Below are positions 51,477 to 60,424 of a stretch of 64,000 nucleotides of DNA, in pieces. The notes under the pieces were generated by a model, which saw only the letters and a program-made list of their open reading frames with translations, was not told the DNA's origin and searched no databases. The DNA comes from Terriglobia bacterium (GTDB taxonomy: Bacteria; Acidobacteriota; Terriglobia; Terriglobales; Acidobacteriaceae). Position 1 is the stretch's first letter, and every line of letters starts with the position of its first letter. Location of the stretch: NCBI GenBank assembly GCA_020072845.1, contig JAIQGF010000016.1:1-64000 (forward strand), in the 5' to 3' direction. The translations under genes were made by a program, and so were the position numbers.

Positions 51477-52633
51477 ATCACCAGCAGGAGCACGCAAATC
51501 ATAGAAGCACCCAGCAAGGGCATGGCCATGCCGGCGCGGAATCCGAACGATTGCGACAGGTGCCCAATGCTCCACGGGAACACCATGCCTCCGCTGAGCC
51601 CGACCGCGAAGAGCACGCCGAACACGGTCCCGGCAAAGCTGCGGTAGCGATCGCCGGCAATCGCCAGCATGGTGGGATAAATCGAAGCGCAGGCCAGACC
51701 GCCCAGCGCCACACCCAGGGCCAGCACCGGGACAGAAGGCGCAAGCGCCACAATCAGCGTGGCCAGCAGCGCGCCCACGCCACTGGCCAACACCAGTTGC
51801 TGCTCGGTGATGGCGCGCAGCACGCGGCTGGCGCTGATCCTCCCCAGCATCATCATGGCTTGAAACAGCGCCAGGACCAGGGTCGCGTTGCGGGCCGTCG
51901 CCGACATCTCTCCGGCCCAGGTGGAGGTCCATCCAATGAAGGCCGCCTCGTTGCCGGATTCGAAGAAGAGAAGAAACGCGAACAGCAGCACGCCGGGGTA
52001 GCGCACCACGTTACCGGCATCAAGGAGCGAAAACCCGCTGGCCTCGCGCGCCGGCGGAAACGGAAGGGCAAGATAGGCAACCATGCAGCCGGCGGAAATG
52101 GCGGCGGCCGCGAGCATGACGGGAACGATGTGTGCGGGACCGGCGGCCGCCGCAGCCAGCGGAATGAACAGGGCCCCAACCCCAAAGAAAACTGCGACCA
52201 GGTTCAGCTTCGCGCCACGATCGTCTCCGAAAATATCGGAGACCAGAACATTGCTCGCCATGTTCAGGCCGCCGCCACCCGCGCCCAGAATGAACCCGAA
52301 TACCTGTGCCGCGCGGTAACCGGTTGCGACCGCGAATCCGGCCAGCGCCACAGTGGCCAGCAAAGCGGAGACGGCCAACACCAGCTTGTTGCCAAATCGG
52401 TCGATGAGCGGCCCGGCGATCACCGTCGCCAGGAAAACCCCGAACAGCAGCAGAGTTTGCAGGTTGCCCTGGCGCACCATGTCGGTCAACTGCAGACGCG
52501 CGCGCATCTGCGGCATGCCGAAAAGAGTCCCCAGCAGCACCAGCACGACGCCGAATACGAACAGCGCACCGCAGGCGGAGAGGAACAGGCGTCCGCGACT
52601 GAAGGCTGCACCGGTTGGCGGCGTGGGAACCAT
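51410..52633 (-). CDS. Major facilitator superfamily transporter (sugar-type, FucP/YfkF-like)
   Basis: The 407-aa protein has about 12 hydrophobic segments. The intracellular loop DRFGNKL fits the MFS motif after TM2, and GGGGLNMASNVLVSDIFGDDRGAKLN is characteristic of MFS symporters near TM5. The substrate is unknown, and the adjacent ROK-family gene suggests a carbohydrate. The last 20 or so residues (ending SSRPGAPED) are encoded by heptad repeats and are probably a non-native tail. Confidence 0.85.
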   Translation of the reverse strand: MVPTPPTGAAFSRGRLFLSACGALFVFGVVLVLLGTLFGMPQMRARLQLTDMVRQGNLQTLLLFGVFLATVIAGPLIDRFGNKLVLAVSALLATVALAGFAVATGYRAAQVFGFILGAGGGGLNMASNVLVSDIFGDDRGAKLNLVAVFFGVGALFIPLAAAAAGPAHIVPVMLAAAAISAGCMVAYLALPFPPAREASGFSLLDAGNVVRYPGVLLFAFLLFFESGNEAAFIGWTSTWAGEMSATARNATLVLALFQAMMMLGRISASRVLRAITEQQLVLASGVGALLATLIVALAPSVPVLALGVALGGLACASIYPTMLAIAGDRYRSFAGTVFGVLFAVGLSGGMVFPWSIGHLSQSFGFRAGMAMPLLGASMICVLLLVIRESSVTSRRSSASSRPGAPED

Positions 52634-52672
52634 GGAGAGAGAATTGAATTTTACGCTGTCCCGGAATTCAAA

Positions 52673-53707
52673 CTACCGGGCTACGGCGTGGGCGCGCGGG
52701 GACGACAGTTTTCTCTTCACCTTTTTGGCCGAAACCTGGTGGGGGTCTTCATAGGCGGCGGGCGGGGAGGCGGCGGTGTTGGCGCTCTGCCATGCCAGAT
52801 AGCCGGCGCCGTGCAGGTTGGCATCCTCGCCCAGGCCGCTGATGCGGATGCGTACCTGGCGGGCGGCGATGGGATGGCAGCGGCTGAGGGCGGTGTGGGT
52901 CAGTTCGTCCCAGAACAGGTCGGTCGAGGAAACCAACGATCCGCCGAAGACCACGACTTCGGGATCGAAAAGATTGACCAGGTTGGCGACCGCAAGTCCG
53001 AGCAGCTTGCCGGCGCGCCGATAGATCTGTTTGCAGGTGGCATCGCCACGGCGGGCTAGCTCGGCGATATCCTCGGCGGAGAAAGCATCTGGCTCGAACT
53101 CGGCCAGGGCGCCGCCGAACCCACCTACGACCGCATTTTTCCCGGCACGCACAATGGCCGGCTCGGAGGCGCACGCCTCCAGTCCTCCCAACTTACGCAC
53201 GTCGAAACCGTCGGCTTCGCTGACCGCCATCCACCCGGCGGAGCCGGAAAGACCATGCGCGCCGCGCAGCAGCCGTCCGCCGCAGATGATTCCCGCGCCC
53301 ACGGTCACACCGGCGGTGAGCACGACCACGTCGTTCTTGCCGCGGCCGGCGCCACGCCAAGTCTCGCCCAGCACGGCGGCGTTGTAGTTGCTCTCCACCA
53401 CCACCGGAACGCGCAGCTTGCTTTGCAGGAGGCGAGCCAGCGGGACCTTGTCCCAGCCCGGCAGTTCCTGGGCGCAAACCGTGCCGTCGCATCGCACCAT
53501 GCCGGCAACGGCGATTCCTGCTGCGCTGTACTTGTCTCGTGCCTGCCCTAGTTCGGACGCAATGCGCGCGATCTGCTTGATCGGCCCGAGCGTGGTGGAT
53601 GCATCCAGCGACTCCGTCCTGCGTGCCAGCAGCTTGCCATCCCGGTCCAAAACTGCGGCCGATATTTTGGTCGTGCCGATATCCGCTACGAATACGGTTT
53701 CCGCCAT
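52673..53707 (-). CDS. ROK-family protein, probably catalytically impaired
   Basis: The 344-aa protein has the ASKHA phosphate-1 motif FVADIGTTKISAAVL and the ROK scaffold (GVTVGAGIICGGRLLRG, NLFDPEVVVFGGSLV). Two hallmark sites are degenerate. The region aligned with the catalytic ENDANAAALGE reads ESNYNAAVLGE, replacing the catalytic Asp with Asn. The zinc-binding CxCGxxGC is absent, reading FDVRKLGGLEACAS. It may act as a sugar-binding regulator, although without a DNA-binding domain, or as a weak kinase. It is upstream of the MFS gene on the same strand. Confidence 0.82.
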   Translation of the reverse strand: MAETVFVADIGTTKISAAVLDRDGKLLARRTESLDASTTLGPIKQIARIASELGQARDKYSAAGIAVAGMVRCDGTVCAQELPGWDKVPLARLLQSKLRVPVVVESNYNAAVLGETWRGAGRGKNDVVVLTAGVTVGAGIICGGRLLRGAHGLSGSAGWMAVSEADGFDVRKLGGLEACASEPAIVRAGKNAVVGGFGGALAEFEPDAFSAEDIAELARRGDATCKQIYRRAGKLLGLAVANLVNLFDPEVVVFGGSLVSSTDLFWDELTHTALSRCHPIAARQVRIRISGLGEDANLHGAGYLAWQSANTAASPPAAYEDPHQVSAKKVKRKLSSPRAHAVAR

Positions 53708-53964
53708 GAATGCACCCGCCTATACAACGTTGCCCCAGCCGCTTGCCGAAGCATATCAGCGGCGGGTCGCCAACCAGCACCCGGTTTACTCCTCCGCGGT
53801 GCGCGAATTCCAAGTTGGGACACGGCCGCACGCCGGCTAAGATCGCGAAGCTTGCAATTTCGGAATGAAATTCAATTCTACGCTTCGCCTGGGCCCCGGC
53901 ACGCAGTTTCAGCGACGCGGCTGTGGTACATTGGCCTGAGTTCCGCGCCCCTGCGGCCGCTTCC

Positions 53965-54645
53965 GTGTCACTCACTACGATCTTCTTCGATGCCGGCGGT
54001 ACCATCGTCTTTCCCGACCCCGCGCTCACCCTGGCGGCGCTGGCCGAACTCCACCTGTTTCCTTCCGAAGAACAGCTTCAGGCCGCCGAACGCGATGCCA
54101 AGCGCCAATTCGACGCGGCACGCGACGGGCGCCACTCTGTGGACGCGCAATACTGGGACCTGTATTACCTCAGCCTGTTTCGCGAGCTGGGCATCGCCGA
54201 TGATGCCCGGCTCCGCGCCGCGCTGGTGGCGGCCGCGCGCAGCGGCATCAACTGGCGTCGAGTGCGTCCCCACACTCGCGAGTTGCTGGAACGGCTCAAG
54301 CGCCGGTATCGCATCGGGCTGATCAGCAACTCCGACGGCAGCGTGCGCCGGTTGTTCGAGTTGCTCAAGCTCGACGACTGCTTCGCTTGCTTCACCGATT
54401 CGCGCCATTGTGGTTTTGAAAAGCCCGACCGGCGCATTTTCGAATGCGCACTAACGGAGTTGGGCGCCACGCCGGAGGAGAGCCTGTACGTCGGCGACAT
54501 TTACTCCATTGACTTCGTCGGCGCGCAGGCTGTGGGCATGGGTGCGGTGCTGATGGATGTCGCCGGCGCGTATCGCGATACGGCGTATCCGCGGGTCGAG
54601 TCGCTGGCCGAACTGGAAACCCGCCTCGACCATTGGCACCCCTAG
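53965..54645 (+). CDS. HAD-superfamily hydrolase
   Basis: The 226-aa protein has the nucleophile motif FFDAGGTIV (with Gly in place of the usual second Asp, as in several subfamilies), an alpha-helical cap, motif II GLISNSDGS, motif III Lys in GFEKPDRRIFE and motif IV YVGDIYSIDFVGA. It is probably a small-molecule phosphatase. The GTG at 53965 is taken as the start. A TACATT -10-like box lies at 53937. Confidence 0.85.
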   Translation: MSLTTIFFDAGGTIVFPDPALTLAALAELHLFPSEEQLQAAERDAKRQFDAARDGRHSVDAQYWDLYYLSLFRELGIADDARLRAALVAAARSGINWRRVRPHTRELLERLKRRYRIGLISNSDGSVRRLFELLKLDDCFACFTDSRHCGFEKPDRRIFECALTELGATPEESLYVGDIYSIDFVGAQAVGMGAVLMDVAGAYRDTAYPRVESLAELETRLDHWHP

Positions 54646-54727
54646 GCCGTTTGATATCATTCCACCACCCCGCACCTCGGGGGACGGTAAGCCTGTCGTA
54701 TCACGACATTTCTATTCGGAGCTCGCC

Positions 54728-56920
54728 ATGACATCTGCCCGCGGCCGCCGTGCCGCCCTGCTCGCCTGCTGGTTGCTGTGCACCCTCGCCGCTTCCGCCG
54801 CCGGCCAACGCGCGATCACGGAAAAAGACCTGTTCCAATTCACCTGGATCGCCGATCCGCAGGTCTCGCCTGACGGTTCGCAAGTGGCGTTCGTCCGAGT
54901 GGTGGTCAACGACAAGAAGGACGATTACGACACGTCCATCTGGACCGTCTCCACGCGCGGCGGCGAGCCGCGCATGCTGACCTCGGGCACGCGCGACACG
55001 TCTCCCCAGTGGTCGCCGGAGGGCACGCGGCTGGCCTTTGTGCGCAGCGTGGAGAATAAGGACGGCAAGCGTCAGCCGCCGCAGGTCTATATCCTTCCCC
55101 TCACCGGCGGCGAGCCGTGGCCGCTGACCAAGTTGCCGAAAGGCGCGTCACGTCCCACGTGGTCGCCGGACGGCCGCAGCATCGCATTCAACAGCACCAC
55201 CACTGCGGAGGATGAAGCGAAAGCAGCGTGCAAGGACGGCAAGGACAAAGAATCCGAGAGTGACAAAGCGAAGTGTGGCAAGCCGGAGCACGAAAGCGAC
55301 GTGCACGTTATCAGCCGCGCCGTCTATCGCATGAACGGCATCGGATACCTCGATTTCACCCATCCCAGCCACATCTGGAGCATTGCCGCCGGCGGCACTG
55401 TGGATGAGAACGTCAAGCCCAAGCAGCTTACCGCGGGCGAATTTTCCGAACAGGAAGCCACCTGGGCGCCGGACGGTTCGAGAATTTATTTCGTTTCCGA
55501 CCGATCGCTGGAACCGTACTACGAATTGGGGCAGAACGCCGTGTACTCGGTTCCCGCAATCGGCGGCGAGACCAAGGAAGTCACGCGCATTGAGGGCGGC
55601 GCGCTGCGCTCGATTGCCGTCAGTCGCGACGGCAAGCGCATGGCGTTCTTGGGCGCGCCCAATCAGCCGGTGCGCTCTTATACCCAGGAAGACCTGTGGG
55701 TGGTAGACCTGGCGCCGGGCGCCAAGCCGCGCAATCTGACCACGAGCTTTGACTGGGACGTAGGCTCGGGTGTGTTCGGCGATCAAGGGACGCCGCGCGC
55801 CTCAGGCGGATCGCGTCCGCTGTGGAGCGCCGACGGGAACTCCCTGGTGGTCCTAGTCGGGCGTGAAGGGCGCGGCAACCTGGAGCGCTTCGATGTCGCC
55901 ACCGGGAAGAACTCGGCGGTAACTCGCGGTGACCAGGCCGTCGGCTCGTATGTCGAGAAGCCCGACGGCGGCATGCTGGTGGTGCGCGTTTCGACGCCGA
56001 CCAACATCGGAGACCTGTTTGTCGTGCTGCCAAACGGCTCGCTGCAGCGCCTCACCGACGTCAATCACAAGCTGTTTTCGCAACTGAACCTGACGGAGCC
56101 GGAGGAGATCACCTACACCAGCTTCGACGGCAAGAAGATCCAGGCATGGGCGCAGAGGCCGCCGGACTTCGATCCGAAAAAGAAGTACCCGCTCATCCTG
56201 AACATTCACGGTGGGCCGCACGGCGCGTACGGCTACGTCTTCGACCACGAATTCCAGTGGATGGCGGCCAAGGGCTACGTGGTGCTCTATCCCAATCCGC
56301 GCGGCAGCACGACCTACGGACAGGAGTTCGGCAACATCATCCAGTACCGCTATCCCGGCGACGATTTCAAAGACTTGATGGCGGGCGTGGATGAACTGAT
56401 CCGGCGCGGCTACATCGACGAAAAGCGGCTGGGCGTCACCGGCGGCAGCGGCGGTGGCCTGTTGACCGACTGGGTCGTTGGGCACACCACGCGCTTTGCC
56501 GCCGCGGTGGCGCAACGCGATATCGCGAGCTGGGCGGCGTGGTGGTACTCGGCGGACTTCACGCTGTTCCAGCCAAACTGGTTTCGCAAGCCTCCGTTCG
56601 AAGACCCTCAGGATTATGTCGAACGCTCCCCGATCACCTACATCAACGAGGTGAAAACGCCGCTGATGCTGATCCTGGGCGATGCCGACTGGCGCACGCC
56701 CGAAGGGGCCGGCGGCGAGGAGATGTTCCGCGCGCTGAAATATCGCAAGGTGCCGACCGCGATGGTGCGCTTCCCCGCTGAGTCGCACGAATTGTCGCGC
56801 TCCGGCCAGCCGTGGCACCGCATCGAGCGCCTGGAACACATCGTCAACTGGTTCGAGATCTACCTGCAAGGCAAGAAAATTCCGGGATACGAGCCGGGAG
56901 AAGAGAACGTGTGGAAATGA
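54728..56920 (+). CDS. Secreted S9 family prolyl-oligopeptidase-like peptidase
   Basis: The 730-aa protein has a signal peptide (RRAALLACWLLCTLAASAAG), an N-terminal beta-propeller with TolB-like blades (SPDGSQVAFVR, SPEGTRLAFVR, SPDGRSIAF) and a C-terminal alpha/beta-hydrolase domain. The nucleophile is in GGSGGGLLTDW, the Asp in GDADWRTPEG and the His in ESHELSRSG. Such enzymes cleave peptides in the periplasm. The ATG at 54728 is preceded by a 15-nt A/T-rich leader. Confidence 0.92.
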   Translation: MTSARGRRAALLACWLLCTLAASAAGQRAITEKDLFQFTWIADPQVSPDGSQVAFVRVVVNDKKDDYDTSIWTVSTRGGEPRMLTSGTRDTSPQWSPEGTRLAFVRSVENKDGKRQPPQVYILPLTGGEPWPLTKLPKGASRPTWSPDGRSIAFNSTTTAEDEAKAACKDGKDKESESDKAKCGKPEHESDVHVISRAVYRMNGIGYLDFTHPSHIWSIAAGGTVDENVKPKQLTAGEFSEQEATWAPDGSRIYFVSDRSLEPYYELGQNAVYSVPAIGGETKEVTRIEGGALRSIAVSRDGKRMAFLGAPNQPVRSYTQEDLWVVDLAPGAKPRNLTTSFDWDVGSGVFGDQGTPRASGGSRPLWSADGNSLVVLVGREGRGNLERFDVATGKNSAVTRGDQAVGSYVEKPDGGMLVVRVSTPTNIGDLFVVLPNGSLQRLTDVNHKLFSQLNLTEPEEITYTSFDGKKIQAWAQRPPDFDPKKKYPLILNIHGGPHGAYGYVFDHEFQWMAAKGYVVLYPNPRGSTTYGQEFGNIIQYRYPGDDFKDLMAGVDELIRRGYIDEKRLGVTGGSGGGLLTDWVVGHTTRFAAAVAQRDIASWAAWWYSADFTLFQPNWFRKPPFEDPQDYVERSPITYINEVKTPLMLILGDADWRTPEGAGGEEMFRALKYRKVPTAMVRFPAESHELSRSGQPWHRIERLEHIVNWFEIYLQGKKIPGYEPGEENVWK

Positions 56921-57370
56921 GGTAAATTCTTGACCTTTGGGTACCCCGCTCCCCCTGGTCGGTCCTTTGGAAATCAAATTTTTACGAGAATTGGTCCGCA
57001 AAATCTTGAGCCGTGAGCTTGTATGTGATTTCAAGAGAAATATTCTGCTGCAATTCCCAGCCGGGCTCCCGAACGGGAAGCGAATTTTCTCCGAGTCGTA
57101 ACTTACGTGAAGGGGATTTCTCAACAACTATCAGTCACCAGTGGGTGCCAACAGTCCTCCACGAGCGACTACTGAGGAATCGCCTGGCACGTATTAGCAC
57201 CCTTTCGCTTTTCTATCGCGGGGCGGCGCTGAAAACATGGCGGCGGACCTGCTTTACAACAAGTAATCCGGTCAGTTGTGAGGCGATTTCTTGGCGGTCC
57301 CGTACCTGCACACAACGGCACCCGGAACGCCGCAGGCCCGTCTCCATCAATGCGAAAGGCAGGGCTCGGG
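56921..57370. other. Spacer without a supported gene
   Basis: Frames of 85-148 codons here have no family features and odd composition, so I do not call them. The spacer is less GC-rich than neighbouring genes. A CCGGGCTCCCGAACGGG-type imperfect hairpin lies near 57060-57076. No heptad block is present, unlike most spacers here. Confidence 0.5.
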
Positions 57371-57748
57371 CTACCCAGCGGCCGCGATACGACTGGAGAA
57401 AGACTGAATGGCAGAGTCTTCGTGGTCCCTTACGTCAAACAGGGTATCCAGTCGAGTGATCCGCAGCAGGTCAATTACCTTTGGGCTCGGGTTCACCAGC
57501 TTAAGTTCACCGCCCTGCCTCTGCACCGCGGTTAACGCACCGGTTAGCTCGCCGACTCCGGAGCTGTCTATGTAGCTTACGTCCTTGAGGTTGAGCAGGA
57601 TCTTCCGTTCGCCATTCTTGACCAGCTCACGAATGACTTGGCCGATTACCGTGCCACTTGCAGACCAAAGCGCGTCGGTCAGACTGATGCGCCCTTTTAG
57701 ATCGAGGATAGTAACATCCCCGGTGCGACGAATTTTGTGTTCCAGCAT
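57371..57748 (-). CDS. STAS-domain anti-sigma factor antagonist-like protein
   Basis: The 125-aa protein has GDVTILDLKGRISLTDA, the phosphorylatable Ser site in DVSYIDSSGVGELTGAL and the C-terminal RLDTLFDVRDHEDSAIQSF, a SpoIIAA-like STAS domain. The ATG at 57748 has a GGAGGAC Shine-Dalgarno. A partner-switching role in sigma factor or signalling control is expected, but no anti-sigma kinase is adjacent. It shares its orientation with the secreted gene at 57941. Confidence 0.9.
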   Translation of the reverse strand: MLEHKIRRTGDVTILDLKGRISLTDALWSASGTVIGQVIRELVKNGERKILLNLKDVSYIDSSGVGELTGALTAVQRQGGELKLVNPSPKVIDLLRITRLDTLFDVRDHEDSAIQSFSSRIAAAG

Positions 57749-57940
57749 TGTGGTCCTCCCTGAAGTGTTGCCCTCGGAATGCCGTGAGATCATGCGTCCC
57801 TCGGTGGAGGCGCTCGGTTGGTTCAGTGAATCAGCGACTCGACAGTCTGCTCTATGAGGCGCGTACAGGGCCTTAATCAAGTTAGGTTGCTACGTTCGTG
57901 TTGCCCTGCGGCAGCGGCTCGACAAACCGACGCTCCTCGT

Positions 57941-58348
57941 TCAAAAAATGTGGGCGTGGTCTTCGCCCCTAATCTCTATTTTCTTGATGCGCACTCCCGT
58001 GGGTTCTTCGGCGAAATAGATTGCGGTCGCAGAAGCCTTCTTCGTCAGTTGCTCCGTACCACATTTTGCTTCCCCCATACCGGTCAGCGGAGCCTGTTCG
58101 AACCACTCCGCAGCGTGCACCTCATACTTTTTGGATTCCTCGACGAAGTGAATGTAATGTTTGCCATCGACGACTTCCGAGTGGACTAAATACACGCCGG
58201 CAGCCAGCGTGGCATCTCCCACCGTGGCCTGGCGGTCAAGAACGATCTCGCCTTGGTCGTTCGCTCTTATGCACTGCAGCTGCTCGGCAGCAATGGCGCC
58301 GAGCGCGACAAAAGCCATGACGATTAGAATGGGCCAAGGTTTCCTCAT
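57941..58348 (-). CDS. Small secreted protein of unknown function
   Basis: A strong Shine-Dalgarno (AAGGAGGTGG) precedes the ATG at 58348. The 135-aa product has a signal peptide (MRKPWPILIVMAFVALGAIA). Its beta-rich mature domain includes DRQATVGDATLAAGVYLVHSEV, HYIHFVEE and a single Cys pair (QLQC, AKCG) that may form a disulfide. The layout resembles small periplasmic beta-sandwich proteins common in acidobacteria. I do not know its function. Confidence 0.7.
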   Translation of the reverse strand: MRKPWPILIVMAFVALGAIAAEQLQCIRANDQGEIVLDRQATVGDATLAAGVYLVHSEVVDGKHYIHFVEESKKYEVHAAEWFEQAPLTGMGEAKCGTEQLTKKASATAIYFAEEPTGVRIKKIEIRGEDHAHIF

Positions 58349-58641
58349 GACCACCTCCTTACGCAAAGGAGAACCAAGATTTCGGCTCGGCTCGCGTGCG
58401 CTCTGGTCACCTAGGTGAATTATCGGCTTGCTAACGGAGATGGATGAGGAGTTGCATGAAATATTTTGCGCTCGTTCCCGCGTTGGGAAGCTGAAGTGAT
58501 CCGCCTTCCCCTAAGCTTCCTGCAGCGCTAAGCAGCGCCAGGTCCCGAGCCGATCCGGAATTATTGTTGTGAACAGCCCTTATCGTAAGTTACGCGCTCC
58601 AGGAGGAGGTGTGCACACGGGAGGGCGCGCGTGCCACACAC
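58349..58641. other. Spacer between the secreted protein and the S10 peptidase
   Basis: The 293 bp hold the upstream region of the secreted gene. The Shine-Dalgarno is at 58354-58363 on the minus strand. I see GTGTGCACAC (58609-58618) as a perfect 10-bp palindrome near the peptidase stop, and no gene. Confidence 0.45.
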
Positions 58642-60237
58642 TTATTTCGCCGGGCTCAGGTCGTTGCCTCCGCCCTTCAGCGCCTGCTGCATCATCTCGA
58701 CCACGTCCTTCTTCATTTTGGCCAGCGAAGTCACCTGGATGTACACCATGTGGCCGGCGGGATACTGCGCGGTCGAGATGTTCTTGCGCATGGAGGCGTC
58801 CAGCCCCATGTGGCTGAGGGTGTATTCGATGCCGAGGATGGGCGTGGCGGTGTCGTACCAGCCTTCCGCCACCAGCACGCGCATGTAAGGATTCTTCACG
58901 AAGGCGCGGCGCAGGGCTTCGGCGGTTTCGGGAAATCCTCCGCGGGCTCCCGTCCCCATGTCCCACTGCGCGCCGATGCCGCCGCCCAGAATGTAATAAA
59001 TCAGGTCGGTCTGGTAGCCGAGTTCGGAGCGGATGTACTCGTTCAGAACGGTGGTAAACGGCGGGCGGATGGCGGCTTCGCTGGGATCGTAGCCATAGGG
59101 GCCCATCTCGGGCGACGCCGGTCCCAGGAAACGGCTGTCGAGACGCCCGACCTGGAGCTTGCGGTCGCGCAATAATTCGCGGCTGAACGTGGTCTGATCA
59201 ATGCGCAGGTCGTGCTCGTCAAGAATGGTGTTACTCAACCCGGTGTAGCGCGACAGCCGCTCGATGACAGCTTGGCGCTCGTCAGGCGTCAGGCGGTCGC
59301 CTTTCTGCAACGCTTCCGTATAGCCGGTGTTCGCCCACTGCATTACTTCGGCCAGCAGCTTTGCCGGATCCATTTGCTGTACATCCGGCGGCAGCCGCTT
59401 GTGGTATTGCGCGGTCATGGCGTAGGTGGGAAGGTAGGCGATATAGGGCAGATCGTTGCCGCGCGCGAAGCTCAGGGTTTCGAAGTGCAACACCGAGGAA
59501 ATGAGCGTGATGCCATTCAGCGGAATGCCGCGATCGATCAGGTAACCGGACAAGCCCGCGGCGCGCGTGGTGCCATAACTTTCGCCGGCGAGGAATAGCG
59601 GAGAAGTCCAGCGCTTCGAGCGTGTCAGGTACATGCGAATGAATTCGCCCACCGACGCGATGTCGCCCTGCAAGCCCCAGAATTTCTTGCCCAGTTCCGG
59701 GGTGAGCGCGCGGCTATAGCCGGTGCCGACCGGGTCAATGAAAACCAGGTCGGTGGCGTCGAGCCAGGTGTACTGGTTGTCCTCGATCTGGTAGGGCGGC
59801 GCCGGCATGCCGCCTTCGGGCAGCATCTTGACGCGTTTCGGCCCGATGGCGCCCATGTGCAGCCACACCGACGACGATCCCGGCCCGCCATTGAAGGCAA
59901 AGGTGAGCGGACGTCCCGCCGGCGGATTGTCCAGGGTGTACGCCACGTAGAACATGTGCGCTTCCACCTTGTTGGTTTGCTCGTTCTTGATCGGCATCAT
60001 GCCCACGGTCGCGGTGTAATGCAGCGGCTTGCCGCCGACCGTCATCTGGTGATGTGTGACCACCGGCTTTTCTTCCGGCGCTTCCTTCTCGGCCACGGGA
60101 GGCTTGGGGGCTTCGTCACCTTTGGCTTCGGCGGGATGTTCGGCAGGCATGGCGCCGCGGCGCTCCGCCCCTCGTTCCTGCGCTACCACTGCCAAGGAAA
60201 CGATTGAAAGCAATACCAGAACGGCAAACTTGCGCAT
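58642..60237 (-). CDS. Secreted serine carboxypeptidase-like protein (peptidase S10)
   Basis: The 531-aa protein has a signal peptide (MRKFAVLVLLSIVSLAVVAQ), a Pro/Glu/Lys-rich linker and the S10 motifs: FAFNGGPGSSSVWLHMG, the catalytic Ser in LAGESYGTTRAAGL, the catalytic Asp in GWYDTATP and the catalytic His in PAGHMVYI. It removes C-terminal residues from peptides, probably in the periplasm, and complements the S9 peptidase at 54728. It is divergent from the first permease gene. Confidence 0.93.
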   Translation of the reverse strand: MRKFAVLVLLSIVSLAVVAQERGAERRGAMPAEHPAEAKGDEAPKPPVAEKEAPEEKPVVTHHQMTVGGKPLHYTATVGMMPIKNEQTNKVEAHMFYVAYTLDNPPAGRPLTFAFNGGPGSSSVWLHMGAIGPKRVKMLPEGGMPAPPYQIEDNQYTWLDATDLVFIDPVGTGYSRALTPELGKKFWGLQGDIASVGEFIRMYLTRSKRWTSPLFLAGESYGTTRAAGLSGYLIDRGIPLNGITLISSVLHFETLSFARGNDLPYIAYLPTYAMTAQYHKRLPPDVQQMDPAKLLAEVMQWANTGYTEALQKGDRLTPDERQAVIERLSRYTGLSNTILDEHDLRIDQTTFSRELLRDRKLQVGRLDSRFLGPASPEMGPYGYDPSEAAIRPPFTTVLNEYIRSELGYQTDLIYYILGGGIGAQWDMGTGARGGFPETAEALRRAFVKNPYMRVLVAEGWYDTATPILGIEYTLSHMGLDASMRKNISTAQYPAGHMVYIQVTSLAKMKKDVVEMMQQALKGGGNDLSPAK

Positions 60238-60424
60238 CTCAGCTCCTTACGGGTATCACGGTGAACCGGCATTGTACGACACCGCTCTGTAATCTCGTCT
60301 TCCCCAGGTTGGCTGGGAATCCATTTTGCTCACGTTCGCGCCGTCCATCAGTCCAAGGAACCAGGAATGGCTGTGCTGCGTAACTACCACCGAGAGCGCA
60401 GCCTGACCACAATCCGGAGTTTCC

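Noticed and set aside
57013-57459. 148-codon frame in the spacer after the S9 peptidase
   Set aside because: No family features, unusual composition (many Arg, Ser, Cys), and it overlaps the end of the STAS gene.
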